Assembly (NCBI GenBank): GCA_023150805.1
Contig: JAKLKF010000032.1
Location: 1 to 55,734, forward strand
DNA length: 55,734 bases
From: Myxococcota bacterium
GTDB lineage: Bacteria > Myxococcota_A > UBA796 > UBA2385
Direction of reading: 5' to 3'
The translations under genes were made by a program, and so were the position numbers. Below the pieces are notes generated by a model. The model worked only from the letters and a program-made list of their open reading frames with translations, ran no database searches and was not told where the DNA came from. This document shows positions 35,115 through 43,974 of the stretch, piece after piece; the first letter of the stretch is position 1, and each line of letters opens with the position of its first letter.

Positions 35115-35276
35115 ATGCTCACTCACTCACTCACTCACTCACTCACTCGCTTTGCGCTGCTGTGCCTGGCGTCACTGACCGCCTCCTGGGGGCTCCCCAA
35201 CCCGGGCGACGAGTGCAACGGTGGCGTTCTCGACACGAATTGCAGCTACTACCTTCCTGACGCGTTCTGCGGCTGA
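35115..35276 (+). CDS. Small secreted Cys-containing protein with (CTCA)7 tract at its start
   Basis: A 53-residue ORF starting at ATG 35115 with GGAGGG just upstream. Immediately after the start codon, seven CTCA units plus CTC encode a repeated T-H-S-L sequence. A hydrophobic signal-peptide-like core (FALLCLASLTASW) and a 28-residue mature part with three cysteines (DEC, TNC, AFC) follow. The stop TGA shares its A with the ATG of the downstream lipoprotein gene, so the pair is translationally coupled. Because four-base units shift the frame, a gain or loss of one copy would abolish the protein and perhaps reduce the coupled one. Function unknown. Confidence 0.6.
   Translation: MLTHSLTHSLTRFALLCLASLTASWGLPNPGDECNGGVLDTNCSYYLPDAFCG
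35118..35148 (+). repeat. Tetranucleotide tract (CTCA)7
   Basis: Seven perfect CTCA units and a partial eighth lie directly after a start codon. Tetranucleotide tracts in this position are a classic substrate for slipped-strand phase variation. Confidence 0.9.
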
Positions 35277-37321
35277 TGCGCCTGCTCCTGCCGACGCTGT
35301 GGCTGGCCTGCGGCGACAAGTCGGGGGACGACCCCGGCGGGACCGGCGGGGTCGACTGTCCGACGCCGTCGTCCTGGTACGTGGACGCAGATGGGGACGG
35401 CTTCGGGGCGGGCGAGTCGACGGGCGCCTCTTGCGAGCGACCGGATGGCCACGTCGCCAACGCCCAGGACTGCGATGACGGCGACGCCACGGCACACCCT
35501 GGCGCGGACGAGGTGTGCGACGGCGTGGACAACGACTGCGACGGATCGGTCGACCCCGAGACCTCGCTCGACATCCGCACCTGCTGGCAGGATGCGGACG
35601 GTGACGGTTTCGGGGACCCCCTGGTGCGGGTCCTGGCCTGCGACTGTACGGGCGGGCTGGTGGACGACGACACGGACTGTGACGATGCGGACCCGGACGT
35701 TTGGCCGGGCGCTTCGGAGGTGCTGTACGACGGCGTGGACCAGGACTGCATGGGCCTGGTCGGGGAGTACGACAGCGACGGCGACGGCTACGACTGGGAG
35801 GGAGGGGCAGGGGTCGAGGGCGAGGACTGTGATGACACGGACCCCGAGATCCACCCGATGGCCTATGAGCTGTGCGGCGACGACATCGACCAGGACTGCG
35901 ACGGGCGCCTGGACGCCTGTGGTCTTGACGAGGTGACGGACCCGGGGGACGCCTGGCTCACGGTGTACCGGGACAACGAGGATACGGCCGACAGCGCGTT
36001 TTTCGGGAACAACCTCGCCTGGGCGGGGGATGGGGACGGCGACGGCCGCCCCGAGGTCCTTGCCGAGGTGGTGGGAATCGTCGGTGAGGACGACTACTCA
36101 CGGTACCACCTGCTCGAGCTGCCCTCCGAGACTGCGGGTGGACAGGTGCTCCTGGAGGATCTGATCACAGCGACCTGGGATGTTCCGCGGGATGGTTCGG
36201 GTGGCGCGACGCACATGACCAACGCGCTGTCGATGGCCGATGTCGACCTGGATGGGGATGGCTATCTCGACTACATCCTGACAGCCGGCATCTACCCGGT
36301 GGCGAGCGATGGCGCGCGCTTGTACTTGACGCTCGGTCCCGTCGCGGGTGATGTGGACCTCGATGCGTTGATGTCGTTGCGCGCGAATGACACGCTGAGC
36401 TTTCCGGGCCCGCCGCGGTTGCTCGTGCCGCCGTCCGACGGGGACTGGACGGTAGCGGTGTACGTCTGGCCAACCGAAGATCACATGGAGTCGCAGCTCC
36501 ACCAGGCGGTGATGCTGGTGGGCCCAGAGCACTTTTCCGGCGCCGAAGACTGGATGGACGCCCCCGCCATCTGGACGGCGAACGGGTGGGAGCTTCGCGA
36601 CTCCAGCTTCACGGTCGAGGACCTCGACGGGGACGGGGTCCGGGACATCGTCTCGGGAACCTTCAACTACAAGGGGCCCGACCCGATCGGGCGGGTGCTC
36701 GTGTTCCAGGGGCCCATCTCGCCGGACATCAGCTTCGACGACGCGGACCAGCGCTTCGAGACGGGCCTGCCCGTCGACCGCCTCAGCTTGACCCTGGCGG
36801 CTGTGGGCGATGGGGACGGGGACGGTCACACCACGGTCATGGTGGGCGACCAGGCGCAGCTCGAGGGGCAGGTGGACACGCTGTGGTTGATCGAGCCGAC
36901 CACGTGGGGAGCCGGCGCCGTCGTCGACAGCGCGGCTGCCTACGCGCGCATCGAGGCGACCGAGGACTCCGGGTTCTCGTGGTACAAGCCGGCGCTGCTG
37001 GGAGATGTGGACGGAGACGGGGTGGACGAGGTGGGCATCCCCGCAGCCGTGGAGGGGGATTCCACCCTGCACCGGGTCCGCATCTACGAGCTGCCCGAGG
37101 CCGGGGTCATGACGATGGACGAGGTGGAGCGGGAGATCGTCACGGATGAGGACATCGACGGCTACGCTGGCTTCGGCTCGTCCATCATCCCGGGCCACGA
37201 CATGGACGGGGACGGCCTGGCCGACCTGCTGGTCGGCGAGTTCTACTGGGACGCAGATCCGACGCAGGACTACCTGCCCTTCGGGCGCTTCCTGATCTTC
37301 CGGGGGGACGGCGGGGGCTGA
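35276..37321 (+). CDS. Lipoprotein with MopE-type metal-binding motifs and FG-GAP-like repeats
   Basis: A 681-residue protein with a very short signal peptide (MRLLLPTLWLAC, lipobox Cys12). Residues about 25-220 carry three MopE-type motifs (DCDD, then HPGADEVCDGVDNDCDG, and two variants ending DQDC and DIDQDCDG), in which Asp and Cys residues are thought to bind calcium or copper. The remainder has Asp-rich loops (GDGDGDGRPEV, DVDLDGDGYLDY, DLDGDGVRD, DMDGDGLADL) that fit FG-GAP/VCBS beta-propeller blades with calcium sites. It is predicted to be surface-exposed. It starts by overlap with the small CTCA-tract ORF. Homologues of such proteins are abundant in Myxococcota; their roles are mostly unknown. 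Confidence 0.82.
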   Translation: MRLLLPTLWLACGDKSGDDPGGTGGVDCPTPSSWYVDADGDGFGAGESTGASCERPDGHVANAQDCDDGDATAHPGADEVCDGVDNDCDGSVDPETSLDIRTCWQDADGDGFGDPLVRVLACDCTGGLVDDDTDCDDADPDVWPGASEVLYDGVDQDCMGLVGEYDSDGDGYDWEGGAGVEGEDCDDTDPEIHPMAYELCGDDIDQDCDGRLDACGLDEVTDPGDAWLTVYRDNEDTADSAFFGNNLAWAGDGDGDGRPEVLAEVVGIVGEDDYSRYHLLELPSETAGGQVLLEDLITATWDVPRDGSGGATHMTNALSMADVDLDGDGYLDYILTAGIYPVASDGARLYLTLGPVAGDVDLDALMSLRANDTLSFPGPPRLLVPPSDGDWTVAVYVWPTEDHMESQLHQAVMLVGPEHFSGAEDWMDAPAIWTANGWELRDSSFTVEDLDGDGVRDIVSGTFNYKGPDPIGRVLVFQGPISPDISFDDADQRFETGLPVDRLSLTLAAVGDGDGDGHTTVMVGDQAQLEGQVDTLWLIEPTTWGAGAVVDSAAAYARIEATEDSGFSWYKPALLGDVDGDGVDEVGIPAAVEGDSTLHRVRIYELPEAGVMTMDEVEREIVTDEDIDGYAGFGSSIIPGHDMDGDGLADLLVGEFYWDADPTQDYLPFGRFLIFRGDGGG

Positions 37322-37513
37322 AGAGCGGGCCGCCTTCACAGTTCCCTGACGCAGCTTCACCAACGGCTTGCAGGCCGCGGGGCACGCTGTGTCCCGGTGC
37401 CACCGGCGACGACGGAACAGGGCCGGCCCGAGCACCTCGCGCGCCCGTCCTCTCGCGTCCCTGCGCTCCCACGCAGCCCTCGGGCACCTGCGTGCGCCCG
37501 CCATCGGTGAACC
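37322..37513. other. Intergenic stretch with no assigned element
   Basis: This 192-base gap between the MopE/FG-GAP lipoprotein and the membrane-anchored unknown protein is the longest without any assigned element. I see no hairpin with a T-run, no repeat and no clear promoter hexamers. Confidence 0.4.
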
Positions 37514-38662
37514 ATGTTCGGCCTGCTCCTGGCCTGCGGCGTCGCCGCGGCCGTCTCCGGCTCCCCTGGGGAGCTGCTCACCCTCGAGTCCGCCGGCGTG
37601 TCCGGCCAGGCGCCGGTCGGCTGGAAGCCCGACGAGGGCGCGTCCTCCGCCGAGGCCGCCGTGCGCGGGGACGACGGGCGGCTGTGGATCTCGACCACGC
37701 CCTACCAGCTCCCCGTCGCCGAGACCGTCGCCGCCGCCTCCGGCAAGCTGGCCAGCCAGCGGCTGTACCGGCTGGGCACCGAGGAGGTCTCGGTCACCCG
37801 CACCGCGGTCGAAGAGGTGGCCGGGCGGTCCACCAACACGGTCGAGGCCCGCGGCCTGCTCAAGGGCAAGGAGGTGGTGCTGGTGCAGCGCTCGGTGCCC
37901 GTCGCCGCCGCGATGGTGCACGTCAGCGCGCTGGCCGCCAACCGCGACCGCGCCGCCGCCGCCGTCGACGCCTGGCTGGCCTCGATGTCGGCCGAGCGCC
38001 CGCCGCAGGACCTGTCGGCCCTGCCGCACGAGGTCAGCAGCCCCGAGGGGGTCGCCATCACCCTGCCCGAGGGCTGGCGCCCGCCGCTGGACGGGGAGAA
38101 GGCGGCGGCCGAGAAGCTCCTGGCCGTGCCCGACCCGACGCGCTGCTGGCTGGCGATCCAGCCCACGGGCGACGGCGGCACGGGCCTGCTCCAGGGCTGC
38201 CCGGCCGCGGTCGACTTCGGCGTGGTGGACGAACACTCGCTGGCCGCGGTCGACGCCCGCGTGCGCCAGGCCGTCTTCGGCGGGCCGGCCGCGGAGTTCG
38301 CCGCACCCACCCTGGACACGGCCACCGGGCGGCCGGTGCTGACCTACACCCTGCCCAGCCAGGGCAAGAACGCCGTCATGGTCGCCGTCAGCCCCACGGG
38401 CGCCGCGGCCTTCGCCACCTGGGCGGTGGGCCCCAAGGTCGAGCAGCCCGCCCTGGCCACGACGCTGTCCGCCGCCGTTGCCGGCGCGCGCTACCCCGAC
38501 GCGACCTGGGCCCCCACGGCCGCCCACCAGGTCGACTACGTGCTCCAGCACCGCCTGGACCTGCTGGCCATGGTGCTCACGCCCTTCGCCCTGGGCGCGG
38601 CCCTGCTCTTCCGCAAGCTGCGCCCCAAGAAGTCCTGGGAGCTGGACGACCACCACGCCTGA
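37514..38662 (+). CDS. Secreted or inner-membrane-anchored protein of unknown function
   Basis: A 382-residue protein I do not recognise. It has an N-terminal hydrophobic signal (FGLLLACGVAAAV) and one C-terminal transmembrane segment (LDLLAMVLTPFALGAALLF) followed by a basic, then acidic tail (RKLRPKKSWELDDHHA), so most of it should lie outside the inner membrane. The mature part contains two similar beta-rich units, each opening with a PVGWKPD- or PEGWRPP-like segment, suggesting an internal duplication. The 192-base gap before it (37322-37513) shows no clear promoter or RNA. Confidence 0.65.
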   Translation: MFGLLLACGVAAAVSGSPGELLTLESAGVSGQAPVGWKPDEGASSAEAAVRGDDGRLWISTTPYQLPVAETVAAASGKLASQRLYRLGTEEVSVTRTAVEEVAGRSTNTVEARGLLKGKEVVLVQRSVPVAAAMVHVSALAANRDRAAAAVDAWLASMSAERPPQDLSALPHEVSSPEGVAITLPEGWRPPLDGEKAAAEKLLAVPDPTRCWLAIQPTGDGGTGLLQGCPAAVDFGVVDEHSLAAVDARVRQAVFGGPAAEFAAPTLDTATGRPVLTYTLPSQGKNAVMVAVSPTGAAAFATWAVGPKVEQPALATTLSAAVAGARYPDATWAPTAAHQVDYVLQHRLDLLAMVLTPFALGAALLFRKLRPKKSWELDDHHA

Positions 38663-38691
38663 GCGGTCACGACCGGGGGCCGGAGGCGCCA

Positions 38692-39579
38692 TCAGCCTCC
38701 GGCCTGCGCGTCCAGGTACTCCTCGGCGGCCTCGAAGTTCTTGTCGATGCCCGTCTCGGTGGTGCCGGCGATGGTCTCCTCGCTGATGTCCAGGCCGCCC
38801 AGCTCGGTCTCCGACCACAGGCTCAGCATGCGCAGGGTGCCGCCGTCCTGCTCGCGGGGGATCCACATCTCGACGGTGTAGGACTGGTGGATCGTGTTCG
38901 TCCCGTCCTCACCGACCGCCGCCTCGGTGGTCCAGGCGCGCGCGGCGATGGCCCAGCGCGGCGCGCCGGGGTTGACCGCCTCCTCGCCCTCGGGCACCTC
39001 CGCCGGGTCGGGCAGGCCCAGGTCCACCCAGCGCAGGTCCTTGTACAGGGTGTAGGTGATGTCCATCAGGAAGTTCTTCTTCTGCAGCAGGTTCTCGGTC
39101 CGCAGGAACTCGCACTCGCCGTCCAGCCAGCAGTCCTGTCCCTCCAGGAAGGTGCGCTGGTACAGCTTCGGCGAGTAGGGCTCGACCGGCGTCTGGTCGG
39201 CCATCATCTGCAAGCCGGCGTGCGCGTCGACGTCGTGGGCGCTGGCGGCGGCCACCGCGACCCCGATGCACAGGGCCGGGTCGCGGTCGGGGCCGTCGAC
39301 GTCGGCCACGTCCTCCCAGGTCAGGTCGGCGGGCGAGAGCGCCCGGTCCTTGGTGCTGTTGGCCTCGACGTCCAGCGAGCCGTAGACCTGCTCCTCGAGG
39401 GCGCGCAGCGCGAAGGCCAGGTCGGCGGGCTCGCCCTCGAAGCTGCGGAAGGTGTAGGCCAGCGCGTCGCTGAACTCGGGGTTGGCCGGGGGCGGCGCGC
39501 CCTTGCAGGCCAGGAGCGAGGAGCAGGCCCAGAGGGTCGGGAGGGCGGCGAGGGCGGCGAGGGGAAGGCGGCGGCGCAT
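38692..39579 (-). CDS. Lipoprotein of unknown function
   Basis: A 295-residue protein starting at ATG 39579 with GGAG upstream. The signal peptide (RRRLPLAALAALPTLWAC) offers two possible lipobox cysteines, LWAC at 19 and LLAC shortly after. The mature domain has no motif I can name. It is rich in acidic residues and has single conserved-looking segments such as GQDCWLDGECEF, which could form a disulfide. It is convergent with the membrane-anchored unknown protein upstream and preceded by the GGGTAGGCT promoter-like element. Confidence 0.65.
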   Translation of the reverse strand: MRRRLPLAALAALPTLWACSSLLACKGAPPPANPEFSDALAYTFRSFEGEPADLAFALRALEEQVYGSLDVEANSTKDRALSPADLTWEDVADVDGPDRDPALCIGVAVAAASAHDVDAHAGLQMMADQTPVEPYSPKLYQRTFLEGQDCWLDGECEFLRTENLLQKKNFLMDITYTLYKDLRWVDLGLPDPAEVPEGEEAVNPGAPRWAIAARAWTTEAAVGEDGTNTIHQSYTVEMWIPREQDGGTLRMLSLWSETELGGLDISEETIAGTTETGIDKNFEAAEEYLDAQAGG

Positions 39580-39596
39580 GCGGGCTCCGGCGAGGA

Positions 39597-39611
39597 GGGC
39601 AGAGCCTACCC
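39597..39611 (-). promoter_or_regulatory. Shared 15-mer with -10 TAGGCT upstream of lipoprotein gene
   Basis: On the minus strand this reads GGGTAGGCTCTGCCC, identical to the 15 bases before the DAHP synthase gene. TAGGCT (39608-39603) is 23 bases from the ATG at 39579, leaving a short leader with a ribosome binding site. Confidence 0.45.
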
Positions 39612-39739
39612 GCACCGCGACCGCGATGTCGCATTTCCGCGCGCCCGGCCGCCGCGTCCCGGCGAGGAGCCCGTCGCCGTCGGCGTCGGCGCGCCGGCAC
39701 GGCCCTTGCTGCGATGATGGCCGCGCCCCGGAGGCCCCC

Positions 39740-40858
39740 GTGCTGCCCCTGCTCCTCGCCACCTCGCTCGCCCTGGCGTCCGATCCCCCCCCGTCGGTCG
39801 CGCCCGCCCCCTCCGCCGACGCGGCCAGCACCCTGGTCGACGCCGCCGCCGCCCTGGCCGCCCAGGGCCAGCCCGAGGCCGCCCGCGCCGCCCTGGACCT
39901 GGCCCTGCGCGACGGCCTGCCGCCCGCGCAGCGGGCCCGCGCCGAGGAGCTGCGCCGCGCGCTGCCGATGTCCCGCGGCCAGCTCGACGCCATGACCCAG
40001 CTCGCCGTCGGCCAGGCGATCCTGGGCAGCTACCTGGCGGGCCCGCACCTGGCGCGCATCTCCTACGACCCGGCCCGCTCGGCCACGCCCTACTACCTGG
40101 GCGCCCTGGGCGGCGCGGCGCTGGGCGCGGGCGGCGGCATCCTGCTGGGCAGCCGGCCCGGCTTCGACCTGGGCGAGTCGCGCACGATGCTGACGGCCGA
40201 GGTGCTGGGCGGCCTGACCGGCGCCACCGTGGGCCTGGTGGTCGACGAGTACGACCAGAAGGGCCCGGCCTGGGGCACGCTGGCCGGCGTGGGCGCCGGC
40301 GTCGGCGTCGGGCTGTGGGCGGCGAGCACCGATCCCTCGCCCACCGCGGCCTTCGCGGCGCAGTCGGGCGCCCTGTGGGGCACGGGCCTGGCCACGGCCG
40401 GCATCGTCTTCGTCGAGGGCGGGCAGGAGCCGGAGGGGGTCCTGGTCCCGCTGACCGTGGGCGCCGACGTGGGTGCCTTGCTGGGCGCCCTGGCGGCGGG
40501 GCCGCTGGGCCTGACCACCCGACAGCTCGCCTTCGCCGATCTGGGCCTGGGCCTGGGCGTGGGCGCCGGCCTGCTGGTGGTGGGCATCGCCTCGGCCGAG
40601 GACGACGTCAGCCCGAAGGCCGGCGCGACGCTGTGCACCCTGACCGGCGTCACCGGCGGCGTGCTCGCGGCCTGGCTCACCGACCCCGACCGGGGCGGCG
40701 GCGCCGGCCAGGCGCGGCGGATCGAGGCGACGCCGGTCGCCCACGCCGCCCTGACCGGCCAGCCCGGGGCCCTGCGCCTGGCCCTGCCCCTGCCGGCCGT
40801 CACCCCCTCGCCCGCCGGCACCGACGTCGACGTGCACGTCGTCGACCTGCGGTTCTGA
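39740..40858 (+). CDS. Glycine-rich membrane protein, paralogue 1
   Basis: A 372-residue protein starting at GTG 39740 with GGAGG six bases upstream. A signal peptide (LPLLLATSLALAS) precedes a helical segment (about 30-85) resembling a TPR-like hairpin (AQGQPEAARAALDLALRDG). The rest consists of Gly/Ala-rich hydrophobic stretches such as GALGGAALGAGGGILLG and GVGAGVGVGLWAA, spaced like membrane strands or glycine-zipper helices. Its body resembles that of the next gene, with shared SGA-WG-GL and ADLGA-LG patterns, so the pair arose by tandem duplication. The function is unknown; an outer-membrane location is possible. Confidence 0.65.
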   Translation: MLPLLLATSLALASDPPPSVAPAPSADAASTLVDAAAALAAQGQPEAARAALDLALRDGLPPAQRARAEELRRALPMSRGQLDAMTQLAVGQAILGSYLAGPHLARISYDPARSATPYYLGALGGAALGAGGGILLGSRPGFDLGESRTMLTAEVLGGLTGATVGLVVDEYDQKGPAWGTLAGVGAGVGVGLWAASTDPSPTAAFAAQSGALWGTGLATAGIVFVEGGQEPEGVLVPLTVGADVGALLGALAAGPLGLTTRQLAFADLGLGLGVGAGLLVVGIASAEDDVSPKAGATLCTLTGVTGGVLAAWLTDPDRGGGAGQARRIEATPVAHAALTGQPGALRLALPLPAVTPSPAGTDVDVHVVDLRF

Positions 40859-40873
40859 GCCTCGGAGGCCCCC

Positions 40874-42082
40874 ATGCTGCACCTGCTGCTCTCGCTGGCC
40901 CTGCTGCCCTCCCTGGCGCTCGCGCAGGACGAAGCCCACGCTCCTCCTCCCGAGGAGGCGCCGCCTGCGCCCGCGGAGGCGCCGCCTGCTGCCGCGGAGG
41001 AGGCGCCCCCCGCCACCGCGACGGTGGCCCCCGCCCCGCCCGCCCCCGCCCCGCCCGCGTCCCACGACTACGCCCTGGCGCTGGACGTCGCGCAGGAGCT
41101 GCGGCGCGAGGGGGACCGCCCCGCCGCCCACGCCCTTTCCACCTGGATCGCCGCCCAGCCCGACGCTGAGGCCTTCTCCGCCCCCGCCACCGACCTGGCC
41201 ACGCGCAGCGCCCCCCGCGCGGTCGACACCTGGCCCAAGGTCCGGCTGATCGGCTTCCAGGCCGCCGCCGGCGCCACCGTCCTCGGTGCGGGTCCCGCCC
41301 TGCTGGAGCTCTTCGATGACGCCGGCGGCCTGTACTTCGCGACCGCCCTGGTCGGCGGCGCGGCGGGCACGGTGGGCGGCATCGCCCTGGCGCGCCACGA
41401 CGACTTCCACACCGGCCGGGTGCACGCCCTGGTCGCCACCCAGGAGCTGGTCACCTTCAACCTGGTCGCCGCGGGCGCCCTGGCCGAGGACGAGCACGTG
41501 ACCGGCGCGGCCCTGCTGGGCGGCGCGGCCCTGGGCACGGGCCTGGGCGCGGCCTGGGCGCTGTCCGATCCCGACCCGGTGCGCACCCTGGGCCTGCACT
41601 CCGGCGCCTTCTGGGGCTTCGGCCTGACCACCTGCGCGATGGCCTACACCTACAGCTTCGACCGCCTGGAGGACCGCGTGCCCCTGGTGATGGCCGGCGG
41701 CGCCGACCTGGGCGCGGGCCTGGGCTACGCGCTGACCAGCGTCCTGCCAGTCTCCGCGCAGCAGGTGCGCGGCGTGAACGCCGGCGGCGCCATCGGGGCC
41801 GGCGCGGCCTACGGCTTCGCCGCGATGACCAGCCGGCTCATCTGGTACACGCCGCACTCGGTCGCCGCCATCGTCGGCGGGGCGGGGCTGGCCGGCGGCG
41901 TCGTCGGCGGGGTGCTGGCGACCCGCTTCGACGGGGCCGGCGGGCTGCCCGTCTCCACCGCCCTGCTGTCCACCCAGGGCCGCCGGGTGCACCTGTCGGT
42001 GCCCGTGCCCCGCAGCTTCCCGGTCCCCGGCGAGCCCGACGCGGTCGCCTGGGGCCTCGACCTCGTGAACCAACCCCTCTGA
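40874..42082 (+). CDS. Glycine-rich membrane protein, paralogue 2
   Basis: A 402-residue protein with a clear signal peptide (LHLLLSLALLPSLALAQ) followed by a Pro/Ala/Glu-rich linker (residues about 20-65) and a helical segment (LDVAQELRREGDRPAAHALSTW). The C-terminal 300 residues are Gly/Ala-rich hydrophobic units like those of the preceding paralogue. It starts 15 bases after that gene and 14 bases before the beta-propeller gene, so all three are probably cotranscribed. Function unknown. Confidence 0.65.
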   Translation: MLHLLLSLALLPSLALAQDEAHAPPPEEAPPAPAEAPPAAAEEAPPATATVAPAPPAPAPPASHDYALALDVAQELRREGDRPAAHALSTWIAAQPDAEAFSAPATDLATRSAPRAVDTWPKVRLIGFQAAAGATVLGAGPALLELFDDAGGLYFATALVGGAAGTVGGIALARHDDFHTGRVHALVATQELVTFNLVAAGALAEDEHVTGAALLGGAALGTGLGAAWALSDPDPVRTLGLHSGAFWGFGLTTCAMAYTYSFDRLEDRVPLVMAGGADLGAGLGYALTSVLPVSAQQVRGVNAGGAIGAGAAYGFAAMTSRLIWYTPHSVAAIVGGAGLAGGVVGGVLATRFDGAGGLPVSTALLSTQGRRVHLSVPVPRSFPVPGEPDAVAWGLDLVNQPL

Positions 42083-42096
42083 GCCTGGAGCGCGCC

Positions 42097-43974
42097 ATGA
42101 CCCCTCTCCCCCTGCTCGCCCTGCTCGCCGTCGGCTGCGCCCCCGTCGACCCCGACGTCGCGCTGACCCCCTTCTCCTCCTGCGAGGACCTGACCGACTA
42201 CATGCGCCGCATGGCGCGGCAGGAGGTGCTCTACCGCTACCGCTGGGAGCCCGGCGACTACGCGATCATCCCCGGCGCCTCCAAGGACTACGCGCTCAGC
42301 GAGGACGCCGGCGGCACCCAGGGCGCCACCAGCTACAGCACCACCAACATCCAGGAGGCCGGCGTCGACGAGGCCGACCTGGTCAAGACCGACGGCACCT
42401 GGCTGTACAGCCTGTCGGGCACCCACCTGGTCATCAGCCGGGCCTGGCCCGTCGACGAGCTCGCCATGGCCGCCACCGTCAAGCTGGACGGCGCGCCACG
42501 CGGCATCTACCTGTACGGAGACCTGGTGGTCGCCGAGAGCCAGGTCTGGGGCCCCGGCGAGCCCCGGGACGGCCAGCGCCCGGCCCGCCGCACCGACGAG
42601 TGGGTGCCGCGCACCCTGGTCACCCTGGTCGACGTGTCCGATCCGCAGGCCCCGCGCGTCATCCGCGAGGTCTACGCCGAGGGCGAGCTGGTCGAGAGCC
42701 GGCGGATCGGCCAGCGACTGTTCGTGGTCACCTACCAGGACATCGGCGTCGACGTCTACGCCGAGAACGCGCGGCAGGCGCGCCAGATGGTGGACGCCGC
42801 CGTCTCCGACGACTGGCTGCCCTGGGTCCAGGACCACCGCTTCGACGGGGCGGCCTGGGTGAGCGACGAGCGGCCCTCCTGCGACTGCACGGACGTGTGG
42901 GGCAGCGAGCGCGAGGGCGGGACATTCTTCACCTCGGCCTTGTCCATCGACCTGGACGATCCCAGCTCCGACTTCGACGGCGCCGCCGTCGTCGGCGAGG
43001 CAGAGACCGTCTACGCCAGCACGGGCTCGCTCTACGTCGCCGCCAACGAGTACGAGGAGGGGCCCTTCCCCAGCATCGACGGCAGCATCCAGACCATCCT
43101 GCACAAGTTCGACATCTCGGCCGACCAGCCCCACCCCAGCTACGCCGCCAGCGCCAAGGTGATGGGCACCCTGGAGGACCGCTTCGGCCTGTCCGAGCAC
43201 GAGGGCGTGCTGCGGGTGGCCACGACCGAGTGGGGCGACACCTCATGGGCGACCGTCACCACCCTGCAGGAGGAGGGAGGCGTCTTCTCCCAGCTCGACA
43301 GCCTGGATCGCCTGGGCGAGGGCGAGGAGATCTACGCCACGCGCTTCACGGGCGACGTCGGCTATGTCGTCACCTACGAGCAGATCGATCCTCTGTTCAC
43401 CATCGACCTGTCCGATCCTGGCGACATCCGCCTGGCCGGCGCGCTCGAGATGGACGGCTGGAGCGACTACCTCCACCCGATGGACTCCACGCACCTGCTG
43501 GCCGTCGGCCAGGACGCGGACTGGAACCTGCAGGTCTCGCTGTTCGACGTGGGGGACCTGGAGCACCCCCGCCTGGTCGACCGCGTGAGCCTGGACGCCT
43601 ACGGCTCGGAAGCCCAGTACGAGCCGCACGCCTTCAACTACTTCGCCGACCAGGACGCCCTGGCCATCCCGGCCTGGACGACCTCCGAGGAGCCGGCGCT
43701 GGAGATCCTGGAGGCGACGCCCGAAGGCCTGTCCTACACCGGCCGCCTTCGCCAGGAGGAGGTGCTGGCCCGGATCTACGAGCCCTGGTGCGCGCCCGTG
43801 CGCCGCAGCGTCATCTTCGAAGACCAGGCGATGGCCGTCAGCAACGCCGGCCTGACCGTGGCGCCCCTGTCCGATCCCGGGACCGTCGCCAACGCCCTGC
43901 CCTTCGAGGGCCTGGACCCGTGTGACGCCTACGAGTACGACTACAGCTACGACTACGGCTACTACTACGACTGA
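42097..43974 (+). CDS. Beta-propeller-domain lipoprotein (COG4880-like)
   Basis: A 625-residue protein with a lipoprotein signal (LLALLAVGC, Cys14). The mature sequence fits the secreted C-terminal beta-propeller family: TTNIQEAGVDEADLVKTDG is the diagnostic opening, followed by YSLSGTHLVISRAW and repeated blades such as YATRFTGDVGYVVTYEQIDPLFTIDLSDPGDI, here split by aspartate-rich loops. It ends in a Tyr/Asp-rich tail (YEYDYSYDYGYYYD). Likely anchored at the outer membrane; the ligand is unknown. Its stop directly abuts the stop of the convergent carbonic anhydrase gene. Confidence 0.85.
   Translation: MTPLPLLALLAVGCAPVDPDVALTPFSSCEDLTDYMRRMARQEVLYRYRWEPGDYAIIPGASKDYALSEDAGGTQGATSYSTTNIQEAGVDEADLVKTDGTWLYSLSGTHLVISRAWPVDELAMAATVKLDGAPRGIYLYGDLVVAESQVWGPGEPRDGQRPARRTDEWVPRTLVTLVDVSDPQAPRVIREVYAEGELVESRRIGQRLFVVTYQDIGVDVYAENARQARQMVDAAVSDDWLPWVQDHRFDGAAWVSDERPSCDCTDVWGSEREGGTFFTSALSIDLDDPSSDFDGAAVVGEAETVYASTGSLYVAANEYEEGPFPSIDGSIQTILHKFDISADQPHPSYAASAKVMGTLEDRFGLSEHEGVLRVATTEWGDTSWATVTTLQEEGGVFSQLDSLDRLGEGEEIYATRFTGDVGYVVTYEQIDPLFTIDLSDPGDIRLAGALEMDGWSDYLHPMDSTHLLAVGQDADWNLQVSLFDVGDLEHPRLVDRVSLDAYGSEAQYEPHAFNYFADQDALAIPAWTTSEEPALEILEATPEGLSYTGRLRQEEVLARIYEPWCAPVRRSVIFEDQAMAVSNAGLTVAPLSDPGTVANALPFEGLDPCDAYEYDYSYDYGYYYD

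Noticed and set aside
34993..35260. Alternative-frame ORFs through the CTCA tract
   Set aside because: They lack a ribosome binding site or signal peptide. Only the frame starting at 35115 gives GGAGGG, a hydrophobic signal core and coupling to the next gene.
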